From positions 4,580-68,579 of the forward strand of contig CAJNOL010000185.1 of the NCBI GenBank assembly GCA_905250125.1: a stretch of 64,000 nt of DNA, in the 5' to 3' direction. A program made the position numbers and the translations under genes. This DNA comes from Rotaria sordida. Its lineage: Eukaryota; Rotifera; Eurotatoria; Philodinida; Philodinidae. The number at the start of each line of letters is the position of its first letter. Position 1 is the first letter of the stretch. A model generated the notes under the pieces. It had not been told where the DNA came from. It worked only from the letters and a program-made list of their open reading frames with translations, and ran no database searches. Shown piece by piece: positions 8,463 to 16,662 of this stretch.

Positions 8463-9809
8463 CTAACTTCCGGTATAGTTGAAAGGTGTAATAGCCTTCA
8501 ACTCTGTTTTAATTTCTGCAGAAACATCAAGCCCATCAATAAAAGCATGCATGCTTTGCTGGGTAATTTTATCGTTGGTGCGGGTCAGCGCTTTTAATGC
8601 TTCGTATGGTTTTGGGTAGCCCTCACGGCGAAGTATAGTCTGCACCGCCTCAGCAACTACAGCCCAGTTACGTTCTAGATCAGCATTAATTGCATCCTCA
8701 TTAAGCAACAGTTTGTTTAAGCCTTTTTGCAGCGATACAATAGCTACATAGCTGTGCGCAAATGGCACACCAAGGTTACGCAATACCGTGCTATCTGTAA
8801 GGTCGCGTTGCAGGCGCGATATTGGAAGTTTTGCCGCTAAATGCTCAAATAAGGCGTTGGCAATACCAAGGTTTCCTTCGGCATTTTCAAAGTCGATAGG
8901 GTTTACTTTATGCGGCATAGCTGATGAACCCACTTCGCCCTCTTTCAGTTTTTGTTTGAAGTAATCCATAGAGATATATGTCCACATATCGCGGCATAAA
9001 TCTATAAGGATGGTGTTGATGCGTGAGCATGTATGGCAAATGGCTGCAAGGCTGTCGTAATGCTCTATTTGGGTAGTTGGGTACGAACGGTCAAGGCCCA
9101 GGGTGTTATCAATAAAGTTATCGGCAAAAGCATGCCAGTCGATATTAGGATAAGCTACTTTGTGCGCATTGAAATTGCCTGTAGCCCCGCCAAATTTAGC
9201 TGAGTGTAAGGCAGTTTCTAAATACGCAAACTGAACACTTAAACGCTCAAAAAACACATCAAGCTCTTTACCCAAACGGGTAGGCGATGCAGGTTGTCCG
9301 TGGGTGCGTGCCAGCATGGGAATGTCTTTCCATTGGTCGGCCAATTCACCTAAACGGTTTAGCAATTGCTCTTGTTGTAAATCAAATTCCTGCTCTAAGT
9401 ATTCTTTTAAAGCCAGCGGAATAGCCGTGTTATTAATGTCTTGCGATGTTAACCCAAAATGGATAAATTCGGAAAACTGTTGCAGTCCTAATTGCTCAAA
9501 CCTGCCTTTTATAAAGTACTCAACCGCTTTAACATCGTGGTTGGTAGTCTTTTCAATTTCTTTAATCTCAAGCGCGTTTGCTTCTGAAAAATTGGCAACA
9601 ATAGCATCCAATTGCGCATACGCATTGTGCGGAAAATTGGCTAATTGTGGAAGCGGGATGTTGCAAAGGGCTTTAAAATATTCAATCTCTACACGCACCC
9701 TGTATTTCATAAGGGCCTCTTCAGAAAAGTAAGCAGTAAGGGGCTGTGCTATGTTCCAGTAGCGTCCGTCTATTGCCGATATAGCTTTTAATGGTGATAT
9801 ATTGCTCAT
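8463..9809 (-). CDS. purB: adenylosuccinate lyase
   Basis: A 448-residue enzyme of purine synthesis. It removes fumarate from SAICAR to give AICAR and from adenylosuccinate to give AMP. The fumarase/aspartase superfamily signature loop is present as GSSAMPHKVNPIDFENAEGN, with the catalytic serine in the flexible loop. The conserved TSQDI and HGQPASPT segments also fit PurB. The frame is open eight codons further upstream, but the ATG at 9809 gives the family N-terminus (MSNISPLKAISAIDGRY) and overlaps the accC stop codon by one base (TAATG), implying translational coupling. Cytoplasmic, homotetrameric in the family. Confidence 0.96.
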   Translation of the reverse strand: MSNISPLKAISAIDGRYWNIAQPLTAYFSEEALMKYRVRVEIEYFKALCNIPLPQLANFPHNAYAQLDAIVANFSEANALEIKEIEKTTNHDVKAVEYFIKGRFEQLGLQQFSEFIHFGLTSQDINNTAIPLALKEYLEQEFDLQQEQLLNRLGELADQWKDIPMLARTHGQPASPTRLGKELDVFFERLSVQFAYLETALHSAKFGGATGNFNAHKVAYPNIDWHAFADNFIDNTLGLDRSYPTTQIEHYDSLAAICHTCSRINTILIDLCRDMWTYISMDYFKQKLKEGEVGSSAMPHKVNPIDFENAEGNLGIANALFEHLAAKLPISRLQRDLTDSTVLRNLGVPFAHSYVAIVSLQKGLNKLLLNEDAINADLERNWAVVAEAVQTILRREGYPKPYEALKALTRTNDKITQQSMHAFIDGLDVSAEIKTELKAITPFNYTGS

Positions 9810-11299
9810 TAGTTGTAACGGCGCTCGCGCCATTTAGATTGTTGGGGTGTGGTATTGGTATCAGCAGCCGCGGCAACAGGCTTTTGGCTGTGTATAGCGG
9901 CAGCTAAAAGTGCTGCCAGTGTTTCTTCTTCGGTATTGCCCTCTTTGGTTTGAAGATATTCGGGCTTAAAGTGGTCTTTTACAAAACCGGTATCAAACTT
10001 GCCCGATACAAAGGCATCGTGCTGTAATACAAATTTACAAAAGCCCAGGGTTGTTTCTACCCCGGCTACTTCGTAATCGTCAATAGCACGTATCATGCGC
10101 TCAATAGCCTCTGTACGGTCTTTGCCGTGGGCTATAAGCTTAGATATCATCGGGTCGTAGTAAATGGGTATATCCATGCCTTCTTCAAAGCCATCGTCAA
10201 CCCTAACGCCCATACCAAACGGACGGCGGTAGCGGGTAAGTGTGCCAATATCAGGCAGGAAGTTATTTTGCGGGTCTTCGGCATACACACGTATCTCAAT
10301 AGCGTGGCCGTTTATTTTCAGTTCTTCTTGGCTAAACGATAGCTTTTCGCCACGGGCAACGTTTATCTGCTCTTTCACAAGGTCAACACCCGATATCATT
10401 TCGGTAACAGGGTGCTCTACCTGCAGGCGGGTATTCATTTCTAAAAAGTAGAAGTTAAGCTTATCATCAACAATAAACTCTACCGTACCCGCATTGTAGT
10501 AATTACAGGCGCGTGCTACATCAACGGCACACTCACCCATAGCTTTGCGTATTTCGGGCGTTAAAACAGCGCTTGGGGCCTCTTCTACCACCTTTTGGTG
10601 GCGGCGTTGCACACTACAGTCGCGTTCAAATAAATACACGCTGTTGCCATGCTTATCGGCCATTACCTGTATTTCTATATGGCGGGGAGATAGTACATAC
10701 TTCTCTATAAAAACAGAGCCATCACCAAAGGCCGATGTAGCCTCACTAACAGCAAGGTTCATCTGCTCCTCAAACTGGCTTGGCTCTTCTACCACGCGCA
10801 TACCTTTGCCACCACCACCGGCAGAGGCTTTAATAAGGATTGGGTAACCAATTTCGTCTGATAGTTTCTTGGCTGCTTCTACATCTGTAATAGCCACATC
10901 TAAACCCGGTACTAAAGGAATGTTATAGGTTTTAACAGCGGCTTTAGCAGCCAGCTTGCTACCCATTACTTCCATAGCCTCAGGACTAGGGCCAATAAAG
11001 GTTATTCCGGCATCGGTAACCATACGGCAAAACTCAGCATTCTCAGAAAGAAAGCCATAGCCGGGGTGTATACCATCAACACCTAACGTTTTGCAGGCAT
11101 CTATAATTTTTTGTTTGTTAAGGTAACTATCTGCAGATGCAGGGCCACCCAAACAAATTGCTTCGTCGGCGTATTTAACGTGTGGCGAGTTACGGTCGGC
11201 CGTAGAATACACGGCAACAGTTTTAATACCCATTTCGCGGCAAGAGCGCATAACGCGCAGGGCTATTTCGCCACGATTGGCAACAAGTATTTTTTTCAT
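9809..11299 (-). CDS. accC: biotin carboxylase subunit of acetyl-CoA (or related) carboxylase
   Basis: A 496-residue ATP-grasp enzyme that carboxylates the biotin on a carrier protein. It carries the N-terminal KKILVANRGEIALRVMRS segment, the glycine-rich ASAGGGGKGMR loop (about residue 160), the EMNTRLQVEHPVTE catalytic segment (about 290) and the C-terminal IEIRVYAEDP. The last 45 residues are a low-complexity Ala/Thr/Gln tail beyond the usual end. No biotin carrier (accB) or carboxyltransferase gene is adjacent. Acetyl-CoA and propionyl-CoA carboxylase roles are therefore both possible. Its stop overlaps the purB start by one base. Confidence 0.92.
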   Translation of the reverse strand: MKKILVANRGEIALRVMRSCREMGIKTVAVYSTADRNSPHVKYADEAICLGGPASADSYLNKQKIIDACKTLGVDGIHPGYGFLSENAEFCRMVTDAGITFIGPSPEAMEVMGSKLAAKAAVKTYNIPLVPGLDVAITDVEAAKKLSDEIGYPILIKASAGGGGKGMRVVEEPSQFEEQMNLAVSEATSAFGDGSVFIEKYVLSPRHIEIQVMADKHGNSVYLFERDCSVQRRHQKVVEEAPSAVLTPEIRKAMGECAVDVARACNYYNAGTVEFIVDDKLNFYFLEMNTRLQVEHPVTEMISGVDLVKEQINVARGEKLSFSQEELKINGHAIEIRVYAEDPQNNFLPDIGTLTRYRRPFGMGVRVDDGFEEGMDIPIYYDPMISKLIAHGKDRTEAIERMIRAIDDYEVAGVETTLGFCKFVLQHDAFVSGKFDTGFVKDHFKPEYLQTKEGNTEEETLAALLAAAIHSQKPVAAAADTNTTPQQSKWRERRYN

Positions 11300-11319
11300 T
11301 GGTGCGAAGATAATGATTA

Positions 11320-11348
11320 GGGGCGAGTGGTTAGTGGCTAGTGGCTAT
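11320..11348. repeat. short degenerate tandem motif (TTAGTGGCTAGTGGCTA type)
   Basis: An intergenic stretch in which TAGTGGC-like heptamers are repeated about three times. Similar low-complexity TAGTCCC/TAGTGGC tracts occur near 24210, 26040 and 27140 in this window, suggesting one dispersed decaying repeat family. Its function is not known. Confidence 0.5.
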
Positions 11349-11365
11349 GAAATTTATGAATAAAA

Positions 11366-11393
11366 AAAGGCGGTTCTTTGCAGAACCGCCTTT
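11366..11393 (-). terminator. rho-independent terminator of the exbB-tonB operon
   Basis: A perfect 12-bp stem (AAAGGCGGTTCT with its complement AGAACCGCCTTT) around a TTGC loop. On the minus strand it is followed by a run of T (complement of A at 11362-11368). It lies 23 bp past the tonB stop. Confidence 0.88.
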
Positions 11394-11415
11394 GTATAAT
11401 GCTTTTTAAATACAC

Positions 11416-12228
11416 TTAGCGTAGGGTAAACTTAACCGGCAGGTTATACTGTACACGTACAGCTTTACCGTTTTGTTTACCGGCTTTCCATGCCGGCATA
11501 CCACCTACTACACGCAGAGCTTCGTTAGAGCAGTCTTTAGCACCCGGGCCGGTTAGGCCACGAAGTACACTTGGCTGGGTAATTCTACCGTTTTCGTCAA
11601 CCACAAAGGTTATGTAAATAGTACCTTGTGTGTTAGCGTCGCGGGCCAGCTCAGGGTATTTAATGTTTTTACCTAAGTATTTTAAAAGGGCATCTTCGCC
11701 ACCCGGAAACTCGGGCATTTGCTCTACCACCTGAAATACTTGTGGTGCAGCAGGCTCATCTACCACTTTTTTACCGTCGTTAGGATCGGGCAGGTCAATA
11801 AAATCTTCATCGCCCTGCTGCGTTTGGGTACTAACGTTGGTTTTAGATAAGTCTTCCTGTGGAGGAGGAAGGTCTTCATCCTTAATAGGTTCATCAACAA
11901 TCTCAGGTTCAGTAAACTTCACCATGTCCACTTTCGGCGGTTCAATTTCTACCGGTGGTGGCGGAGGAGGAAGTTCCTGGTCCGGCGGCGCAACTTCAGC
12001 CAGCTCAACTTTAGCTTCTTTTTTAACTGCTTTTTCCTCGGTTAGCTTATTAATAAGTGCCGAGATAGCCGGGATAGCGGCTAAAAGAATTAAAATAGCA
12101 ACGCCAATAGCTGTAGCAGTAACTATGCTGCGACCGTAGCTTGTGCGCATAAGGTACGCGCCATACGTTTTGTTGCGGTTCTCAAAGACAATGTCGTCGA
12201 GAGTTTCATTTGGGGCTATTGCACTCAT
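11416..12228 (-). CDS. tonB: TonB-family energy transducer
   Basis: A 270-residue inner-membrane protein that passes proton-motive-force energy to outer-membrane receptors. After a Bacteroidota-type N-terminus (DIVFENRNKTYGAYLMR) there is one membrane helix (about 35-60). A periplasmic Pro/Glu-rich spacer includes PPPPPPPVEIEPP, and a TonB C-terminal domain (about 165-270) contains YPELAR and GTIYITFVVDENG. It is the last gene of an exbB-exbD-exbD-tonB cluster, followed by a strong terminator. Which receptors it serves is unknown. The domain and context leave little doubt. Confidence 0.93.
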   Translation of the reverse strand: MSAIAPNETLDDIVFENRNKTYGAYLMRTSYGRSIVTATAIGVAILILLAAIPAISALINKLTEEKAVKKEAKVELAEVAPPDQELPPPPPPVEIEPPKVDMVKFTEPEIVDEPIKDEDLPPPQEDLSKTNVSTQTQQGDEDFIDLPDPNDGKKVVDEPAAPQVFQVVEQMPEFPGGEDALLKYLGKNIKYPELARDANTQGTIYITFVVDENGRITQPSVLRGLTGPGAKDCSNEALRVVGGMPAWKAGKQNGKAVRVQYNLPVKFTLR

Positions 12229-12294
12229 TGTGTTTCTTTTTTAATAAGACGATGCACAACATTATAAAGTTACATAAAAAAATATGAACTTTTT

Positions 12295-12939
12295 TTATTG
12301 TGGGGCATTCTTCATTGCGTCAACCTCCCATGGAGCCGGTTTTACCAGCGCATAAGTAGCTGCATTACAAACGTTTAACTCGTCAAATACATCTACCAGG
12401 TTTTTGTAGGTAGATTTATTAGCCGGTTTGATTACGGCGAGTATGCCATAGGCATTTGCCCCTTTAATTGAGGCCTGCTTTGTACGCGAAACAACAGAGC
12501 TTAACGAGTCCTGAGGTAATTTACCCTCTTTAACTTGTTTTTCAAGTGCCCTGATCTCTTTGTTAAGCTTATCGTTTCTCTCCAGAAGTACTTTACGCAA
12601 ACCATTGCGTCCGTATGTTGTACGGTTAATGGTTGGCACATCGTCTTTTTTATCTACACCCTCGTACCAAAACACTCGGTTATTCTCACCCAACAATATG
12701 TTGATGGTAAGCTTGGCCGGGAATTTGGTAATATTATCAGGTGTGGTTTCATCTTTTTTGGCCGGAACCGAAAGTTCCATAACCTGAGGCTCTTTAAGTG
12801 AGCTGGTAAGTACAAAGAAGGTTAATAAAAGGAAACCTAAGTCAACCATGGGGGTCATATCTACCCTACCGGCTGATTTTTTGGGCCTTTTCTTCTCGTG
12901 TTTACCGTGTCCACCTCCACCTTCGCCTAATTCTGCCAT
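12295..12939 (-). CDS. exbD: ExbD/TolR-family proton-channel subunit (second copy)
   Basis: A 214-residue protein with a His/Gly/Lys-rich cytoplasmic N-terminus and a single membrane helix (about 29-50) preceded by VDMTPMVDLGFLLLTFF. This segment contains the conserved aspartate that carries protons in ExbD. A periplasmic domain follows. It is the second of two adjacent, differing ExbD copies; such pairs are usual in Bacteroidota and may form heteromers. Spacing to the first copy is 28 bp. A helix-rich insertion (about 110-140) distinguishes it from enterobacterial ExbD. Confidence 0.92.
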   Translation of the reverse strand: MAELGEGGGGHGKHEKKRPKKSAGRVDMTPMVDLGFLLLTFFVLTSSLKEPQVMELSVPAKKDETTPDNITKFPAKLTINILLGENNRVFWYEGVDKKDDVPTINRTTYGRNGLRKVLLERNDKLNKEIRALEKQVKEGKLPQDSLSSVVSRTKQASIKGANAYGILAVIKPANKSTYKNLVDVFDELNVCNAATYALVKPAPWEVDAMKNAPQ

Positions 12940-12967
12940 TTTCTTTTAATTATTTACAGTTAGACAA

Positions 12968-13576
12968 TTATTCTGGTTTACCTTCAAAACCGGTTATTAA
13001 ACGGTAGGTATTTGCTTTGTTATCGCGTAAACCTTCAATAACCTGGCTTATGTTTTCATAAGGGGTTTTATTGTCGGCTTTAATGGTAATAACAGGTTTA
13101 GCATTACCACCACCGTATGACAACAGCGATTCGTACATCCAATCCCTGAACTGGTTGTTAACAGAGTCTGCCGGTATACCTAAGTTAGGAAAACCTTGAA
13201 GAGTGCCATCAACGGCTAAAAACTCTTTCATTTTTCCCATAGGTGCACCAAACATGCCCATTTTACCAAATTTCTCAAGCTCTTCAGGAGTAAAATCAAC
13301 TTTATATTTTACGCCCATTTGCTTAAGAATGGTTTGCCTGCGTTGTTCACCGTTTAAGTTTACAAACACCTGCCCTACCGGAGAAATTGTTATAGCAATA
13401 ACATTTTCTTTAGGTACAGACTGTTCTGCAGTAGACGATGGAACCTCAACAGCAACAAGTTCTTCGGGTTTGAAGTTAGCCGCCAGCATGAAGAAGGTAA
13501 CGAGTAGGAAGGCAAGGTCAACCATTGGCGTCATGTCAATGGATGGGCTGCTCTTCGGCATTTTTATCTTCGGCAT
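12968..13576 (-). CDS. exbD: ExbD/TolR-family proton-channel subunit (first copy)
   Basis: A 202-residue ExbD with the SIDMTPMVDLAFLLVTFFML membrane helix near the N-terminus and its proton-carrying aspartate. The periplasmic domain ends in a typical YENISQVIEGLRDNKANTYRL segment. It lies 37 bp after exbB and 28 bp before the second exbD, forming one operon. With ExbB it makes the stator that powers TonB. Assignment rests on the motif and the operon. Confidence 0.92.
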   Translation of the reverse strand: MPKIKMPKSSPSIDMTPMVDLAFLLVTFFMLAANFKPEELVAVEVPSSTAEQSVPKENVIAITISPVGQVFVNLNGEQRRQTILKQMGVKYKVDFTPEELEKFGKMGMFGAPMGKMKEFLAVDGTLQGFPNLGIPADSVNNQFRDWMYESLLSYGGGNAKPVITIKADNKTPYENISQVIEGLRDNKANTYRLITGFEGKPE

Positions 13577-13613
13577 ATCTATATATTATTTAAGGCGGTA
13601 AAACCTATTAATA

Positions 13614-14432
13614 CTATTTGTGTGAAGCAGCAAATGATTGTACAAGGCTAAAGCCTGCTTCGTCTATTTTATAGGTAAGGTTATCTATAGTAGTAGAGAA
13701 GTAGTTGTAAGATATAATAGCCAGTGTAGAAGAGATGATACCAATAGCGGTATTGATAAGGGCCTCAGAAATACCTGTTGCAAGTGCGGTAGAGTCACCA
13801 CCACTGGTTTCAGATAGAGCCTGGAAGGCTTTAATCATACCAAGTACCGTACCGATAAGACCTACAAGAGTACCTAGTGATACGATGGTAGAGATAATTA
13901 CCATGTTTTGCGATAGCATAGGTAACTCAAGAGCTGTAGCTTCTTCAAGTTCTTTTTGAAGAGAAAGCACTTTTTGGTCTTTATCTAAATGAGCTTCGGT
14001 GCTTAGTTCTTTGTAATGGATTAAGCCGGCTTTCATTACGTTAGCCAATGAACCTTTTTGAACGTCGCAAGCTGCAATAGCTTTGTCAATTTCGCCACGG
14101 TTAATAAGCGCTTGTAAATCGCGTACAAAAGTTTTGGTTGCTACTTTACCGCTAGCGCGTTTAATTGTGATAAAACGCTCGATAGAGAACGTTAATACAA
14201 TCATAAAACAGGTCATAAGCAAAGGTACGATGATACCACCTTTGTGGATAATACCTAGCATATTACCTTTTAATGGGTGGTTTTCAGGGTTGCCTCCTTC
14301 AAAGTTAGCCGGGTCACCGAAAACAAAGGTGTAAATAGCTACTGCTATACCTAGTTCTACTACAATTACCAGTAAATTGAATAACCAGCGTGGAAAGCCT
14401 GAACCTGACGATTTGCTTTGTGCGTTGCTCAT
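13614..14432 (-). CDS. exbB: MotA/TolQ/ExbB proton-channel protein
   Basis: A 272-residue inner-membrane protein with three membrane segments (about 17-37, 67-88 and a long pair around 170-240). The MotA/TolQ/ExbB signature is present (LGTVLGMIKAFQAL; ALINTAIGIISSTLAII). It is the first gene of the operon exbB-exbD-exbD-tonB and provides the pentameric channel around the ExbD helices. The start at 14432 follows an AT-rich leader of about 200 bp, the probable promoter region of the operon. Confidence 0.93.
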   Translation of the reverse strand: MSNAQSKSSGSGFPRWLFNLLVIVVELGIAVAIYTFVFGDPANFEGGNPENHPLKGNMLGIIHKGGIIVPLLMTCFMIVLTFSIERFITIKRASGKVATKTFVRDLQALINRGEIDKAIAACDVQKGSLANVMKAGLIHYKELSTEAHLDKDQKVLSLQKELEEATALELPMLSQNMVIISTIVSLGTLVGLIGTVLGMIKAFQALSETSGGDSTALATGISEALINTAIGIISSTLAIISYNYFSTTIDNLTYKIDEAGFSLVQSFAASHK

Positions 14433-14659
14433 TTTTTTGTGATTTTTAAATGTTAGTAATTTTGATGTTTGGTATTTACTTTAATTAGTTACAAAAATGG
14501 TGGGTGGCGAAAATACATAATTATTCATTTCTGCCAAATTTTATAGCCCATCTAAATGTGATTTGTTGACAAACTTAACGAAAGGGTAGCACTTATGTTG
14601 TCTTTTATCGGCTACACTTTAATCACTTTATCGGAAAAAATTTACAAAACACCCATTTA

Positions 14660-15781
14660 TCAAGCTGTTTGAACAGCAAACTCTTTTATTGCCTGTGCAA
14701 CATATTCTACATCATTAGTTGATAAACCGGGGTATAATGGCAAGCTTAAACAGGTATTGGCTACAACATCGGCATTAGGGTAAGCACCCTCTTTAATACC
14801 TAAATAGGCATAGGCATTTTGCCTGTACACAGCCTTAGGGTAATGCGCCAGCGTTTCTATGCCTTTACCGGCAAGGTATTGCTGCAGCTGTGCGCGGTTG
14901 CTAACCCTTATTAAATAGATATGATAAACGTGCTTGCATAAGGGGTTTGTTATGGGCAATGCAATGCCCGGCAAGCTCCCCAACATAGTATTATACTGTG
15001 CAGCGATGCTAGTACGTTCATCATTCCAGGTATTAAGTAACTGTAGCTTCAGGTTTAAAAAAGCAGCCTGCAGTTCGTCTAACCTATTATTACCACCAAG
15101 GTGGGCATGCTCATTCTTTACTGTAGCTCCGTAGTTTTTAAGGTACTGTACTTTATCGTACAACGTACTATCGTTAGTAGTAACAGCACCCGCATCGCCC
15201 AAGGCACCCAGGTTTTTGGTTGGGTAAAAGCTGGTAGCGTTTATATGCCCGAATGATCCTGTCTTTTGCCCATTATATTCAGCCCCATGAGCCTGGGCGT
15301 TATCCTCAACTACATATATACTATGTCGCTGAGCAATATCTATAATAGCCTCCATGTTACAGGCCTGCCCATACAGGTGTACGGGAATAATACACTTGGT
15401 GCGTGTGGTTATCTTCTCCTCAATAAGTGCTGTATCTATAGTATAGGTATCCAACTCACAATCCACGGGGACAATGGTTGCCCCCACGTGGGTAACAGCC
15501 AGCCAGGTAGCTATATAGGTATGGGCGGGTACAATAACCTCATCTCCGGAGCCAACGCCCAATGCCTTTAAGCTTAGTATTAATGCATCAAGCCCATTGC
15601 TAACCCCACTGCAGTAGGCAGTACCTGAAAAGGCTGCATAGTTCTTCTCAAACTCGGCACAAAAGGCGCCGTTTATGTAGTTTGAGTTTTGGAATACCTG
15701 CGTCGTAAGCCCCTGAAAGGGGCCTAACAAAGGGCTGTTTACATGCTGTAAATTAAGGTATGAGATTTTATACTGTGGCAT
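14660..15781 (-). CDS. DegT/DnrJ/EryC1/StrS-family sugar aminotransferase
   Basis: A 373-residue PLP-dependent enzyme of the type that transaminates nucleotide-linked keto-sugars for lipopolysaccharide, capsule or glycan synthesis. The PLP-binding lysine lies in SFYPTKNLGALGDAG. The GSGDEVIVPAHTY, VEDNAQAHGA and NNRLDELQAAFL segments are all diagnostic. Length is normal. It is alone, with no other sugar-biosynthesis gene nearby, so the exact sugar is unknown. Terminators or gaps separate it from its neighbours. Confidence 0.9.
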   Translation of the reverse strand: MPQYKISYLNLQHVNSPLLGPFQGLTTQVFQNSNYINGAFCAEFEKNYAAFSGTAYCSGVSNGLDALILSLKALGVGSGDEVIVPAHTYIATWLAVTHVGATIVPVDCELDTYTIDTALIEEKITTRTKCIIPVHLYGQACNMEAIIDIAQRHSIYVVEDNAQAHGAEYNGQKTGSFGHINATSFYPTKNLGALGDAGAVTTNDSTLYDKVQYLKNYGATVKNEHAHLGGNNRLDELQAAFLNLKLQLLNTWNDERTSIAAQYNTMLGSLPGIALPITNPLCKHVYHIYLIRVSNRAQLQQYLAGKGIETLAHYPKAVYRQNAYAYLGIKEGAYPNADVVANTCLSLPLYPGLSTNDVEYVAQAIKEFAVQTA

Positions 15782-15804
15782 TGGCAGGTAAAAGTAGCTA
15801 AATA

Positions 15805-15832
15805 AAAAAGTCCCGCGTTGGCAGGACTTTTT
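15805..15832 (-). terminator. rho-independent terminator after the zinc-ribbon gene
   Basis: Inverted repeat AAAAAGTCC / GGACTTTTT around a 10-base loop, with A/T tracts on both sides. It lies 26 bp beyond the stop of the zinc-ribbon protein gene (15858) and just upstream of the aminotransferase start. It probably ends the nif3-zinc-ribbon transcript. Confidence 0.75.
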
Positions 15833-15857
15833 AAATATATTAAAAAAACAGGGTTGA

Positions 15858-16658
15858 CTATGCTACTTCTTGTACTTCCGCGGCTAACTCAGGGTCAACT
15901 AAAATACGGCCGCAGTATTCGCAAACAATAATTTTTTTGCGTAGGCGGATATCTAACTGGCGCTGTGGTGGAATTTTGTTGAAGCAACCACCGCAGGCAT
16001 CGCGCTCTACCGGAACAACGGCTAAGCCGTTAAGGGCATTGCTACGAAGACGTTTGTAAGCCGTTACCAAGCGTGGCTCAATAATACCTTCTGCCTTTTT
16101 AGACTGTGCAGTTAATTCTTCTTCTTCCTTACGTGTTTCAGCAATAATCTCGTCAAGCTCGCCTTTCTTGTGGTCAAGGTCGCTTTGGCGGTCAGCTAAC
16201 GTCGCTTTGGTTTCGTTTAAAAACTGAGTTTTGATATCAGCTTGGGCTTTAAACTCTTTTATACGCTTTTCAGATAGTTGTATATCCAGCGTTTGGTATT
16301 CAATTTCTTTGCTTAGTGAATCGTACTCGCGGCTATTACGAACGCTTTGTTGCTGGCCTTCGTATTTTTTAATCAGGGCTTGTGATTCTTTGATAGCATT
16401 TTTACGGTCAGAGATCTGCTCGTTCATGGTATCAATNNNNNNNNNNACTTTTTTAGCAACCGGGGCTGCTTTTTTAGCTACCGGAGTTGCCTTTTTAGCA
16501 GCAGGAGCTGCTTTTTTAGCTGCCGGAGCGGCTTTTTTAGCAACAGGTGCAGCCTTTTTTGCTGCGGGAGCAGCTTTGGCTTTAGCTTTTGGAGCCGGCT
16601 TTGCCGGTGCTTTTGCGGCTGGCTTAGCCTTTGTTGTTGCTTTTGCTTTTGTGGCCAT
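15858..16658 (-). CDS. coiled-coil C4 zinc-ribbon protein with Lys/Ala-rich N-terminus (contains assembly gap)
   Basis: The C-terminus has four zinc-binding cysteines (CGGC and CEYC, in DACGGCFNKIPPQ and IVCEYCGRILVD). The middle is a long predicted coiled coil rich in Lys, Glu and Gln. The N-terminus (about 70 residues) is a histone H1-like run of KKAAPVAK/KKAAPAAK units. A run of 10 N (16437-16446) sits exactly where the repeats meet the coiled coil. In the C4 zinc-ribbon family (PF02591) the first part of the coiled coil is longer than seen here, so the Ns probably hide missing sequence. The role is unclear; the family is linked to nucleic acid or cell-envelope processes without proof. It lies just downstream of nif3, a neighbour arrangement common in Bacteroidota. 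Confidence 0.8.
   Translation of the reverse strand: MATKAKATTKAKPAAKAPAKPAPKAKAKAAPAAKKAAPVAKKAAPAAKKAAPAAKKATPVAKKAAPVAKKXXXXIDTMNEQISDRKNAIKESQALIKKYEGQQQSVRNSREYDSLSKEIEYQTLDIQLSEKRIKEFKAQADIKTQFLNETKATLADRQSDLDHKKGELDEIIAETRKEEEELTAQSKKAEGIIEPRLVTAYKRLRSNALNGLAVVPVERDACGGCFNKIPPQRQLDIRLRKKIIVCEYCGRILVDPELAAEVQEVA
16437..16446. other. assembly gap (10 N)
   Basis: Ten undetermined bases inside the zinc-ribbon gene, directly after the repetitive Lys/Ala-coding tract. Ten is a conventional placeholder, so the real length of the missing DNA is unknown even though the frame happens to stay open. Confidence 0.99.
16447..16650 (-). repeat. tandem repeats coding for KKAAPVAK-type units
   Basis: Near-identical 24-base units encode KKAAPVAK or KKAAPAAK, grading into Lys/Ala/Pro-rich sequence at the N-terminus. 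Such tracts bind DNA in histone H1-like and AlgP-like proteins. The adjoining N run suggests the tract could not be assembled through. Confidence 0.85.
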
Positions 16659-16662
16659 AATC

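Noticed and set aside
16447..16650. Tandem 24-base repeats as a non-coding satellite
   Set aside because: They stay in one frame, keep the KKAAP pattern and connect to the zinc-ribbon frame, so they are coding.
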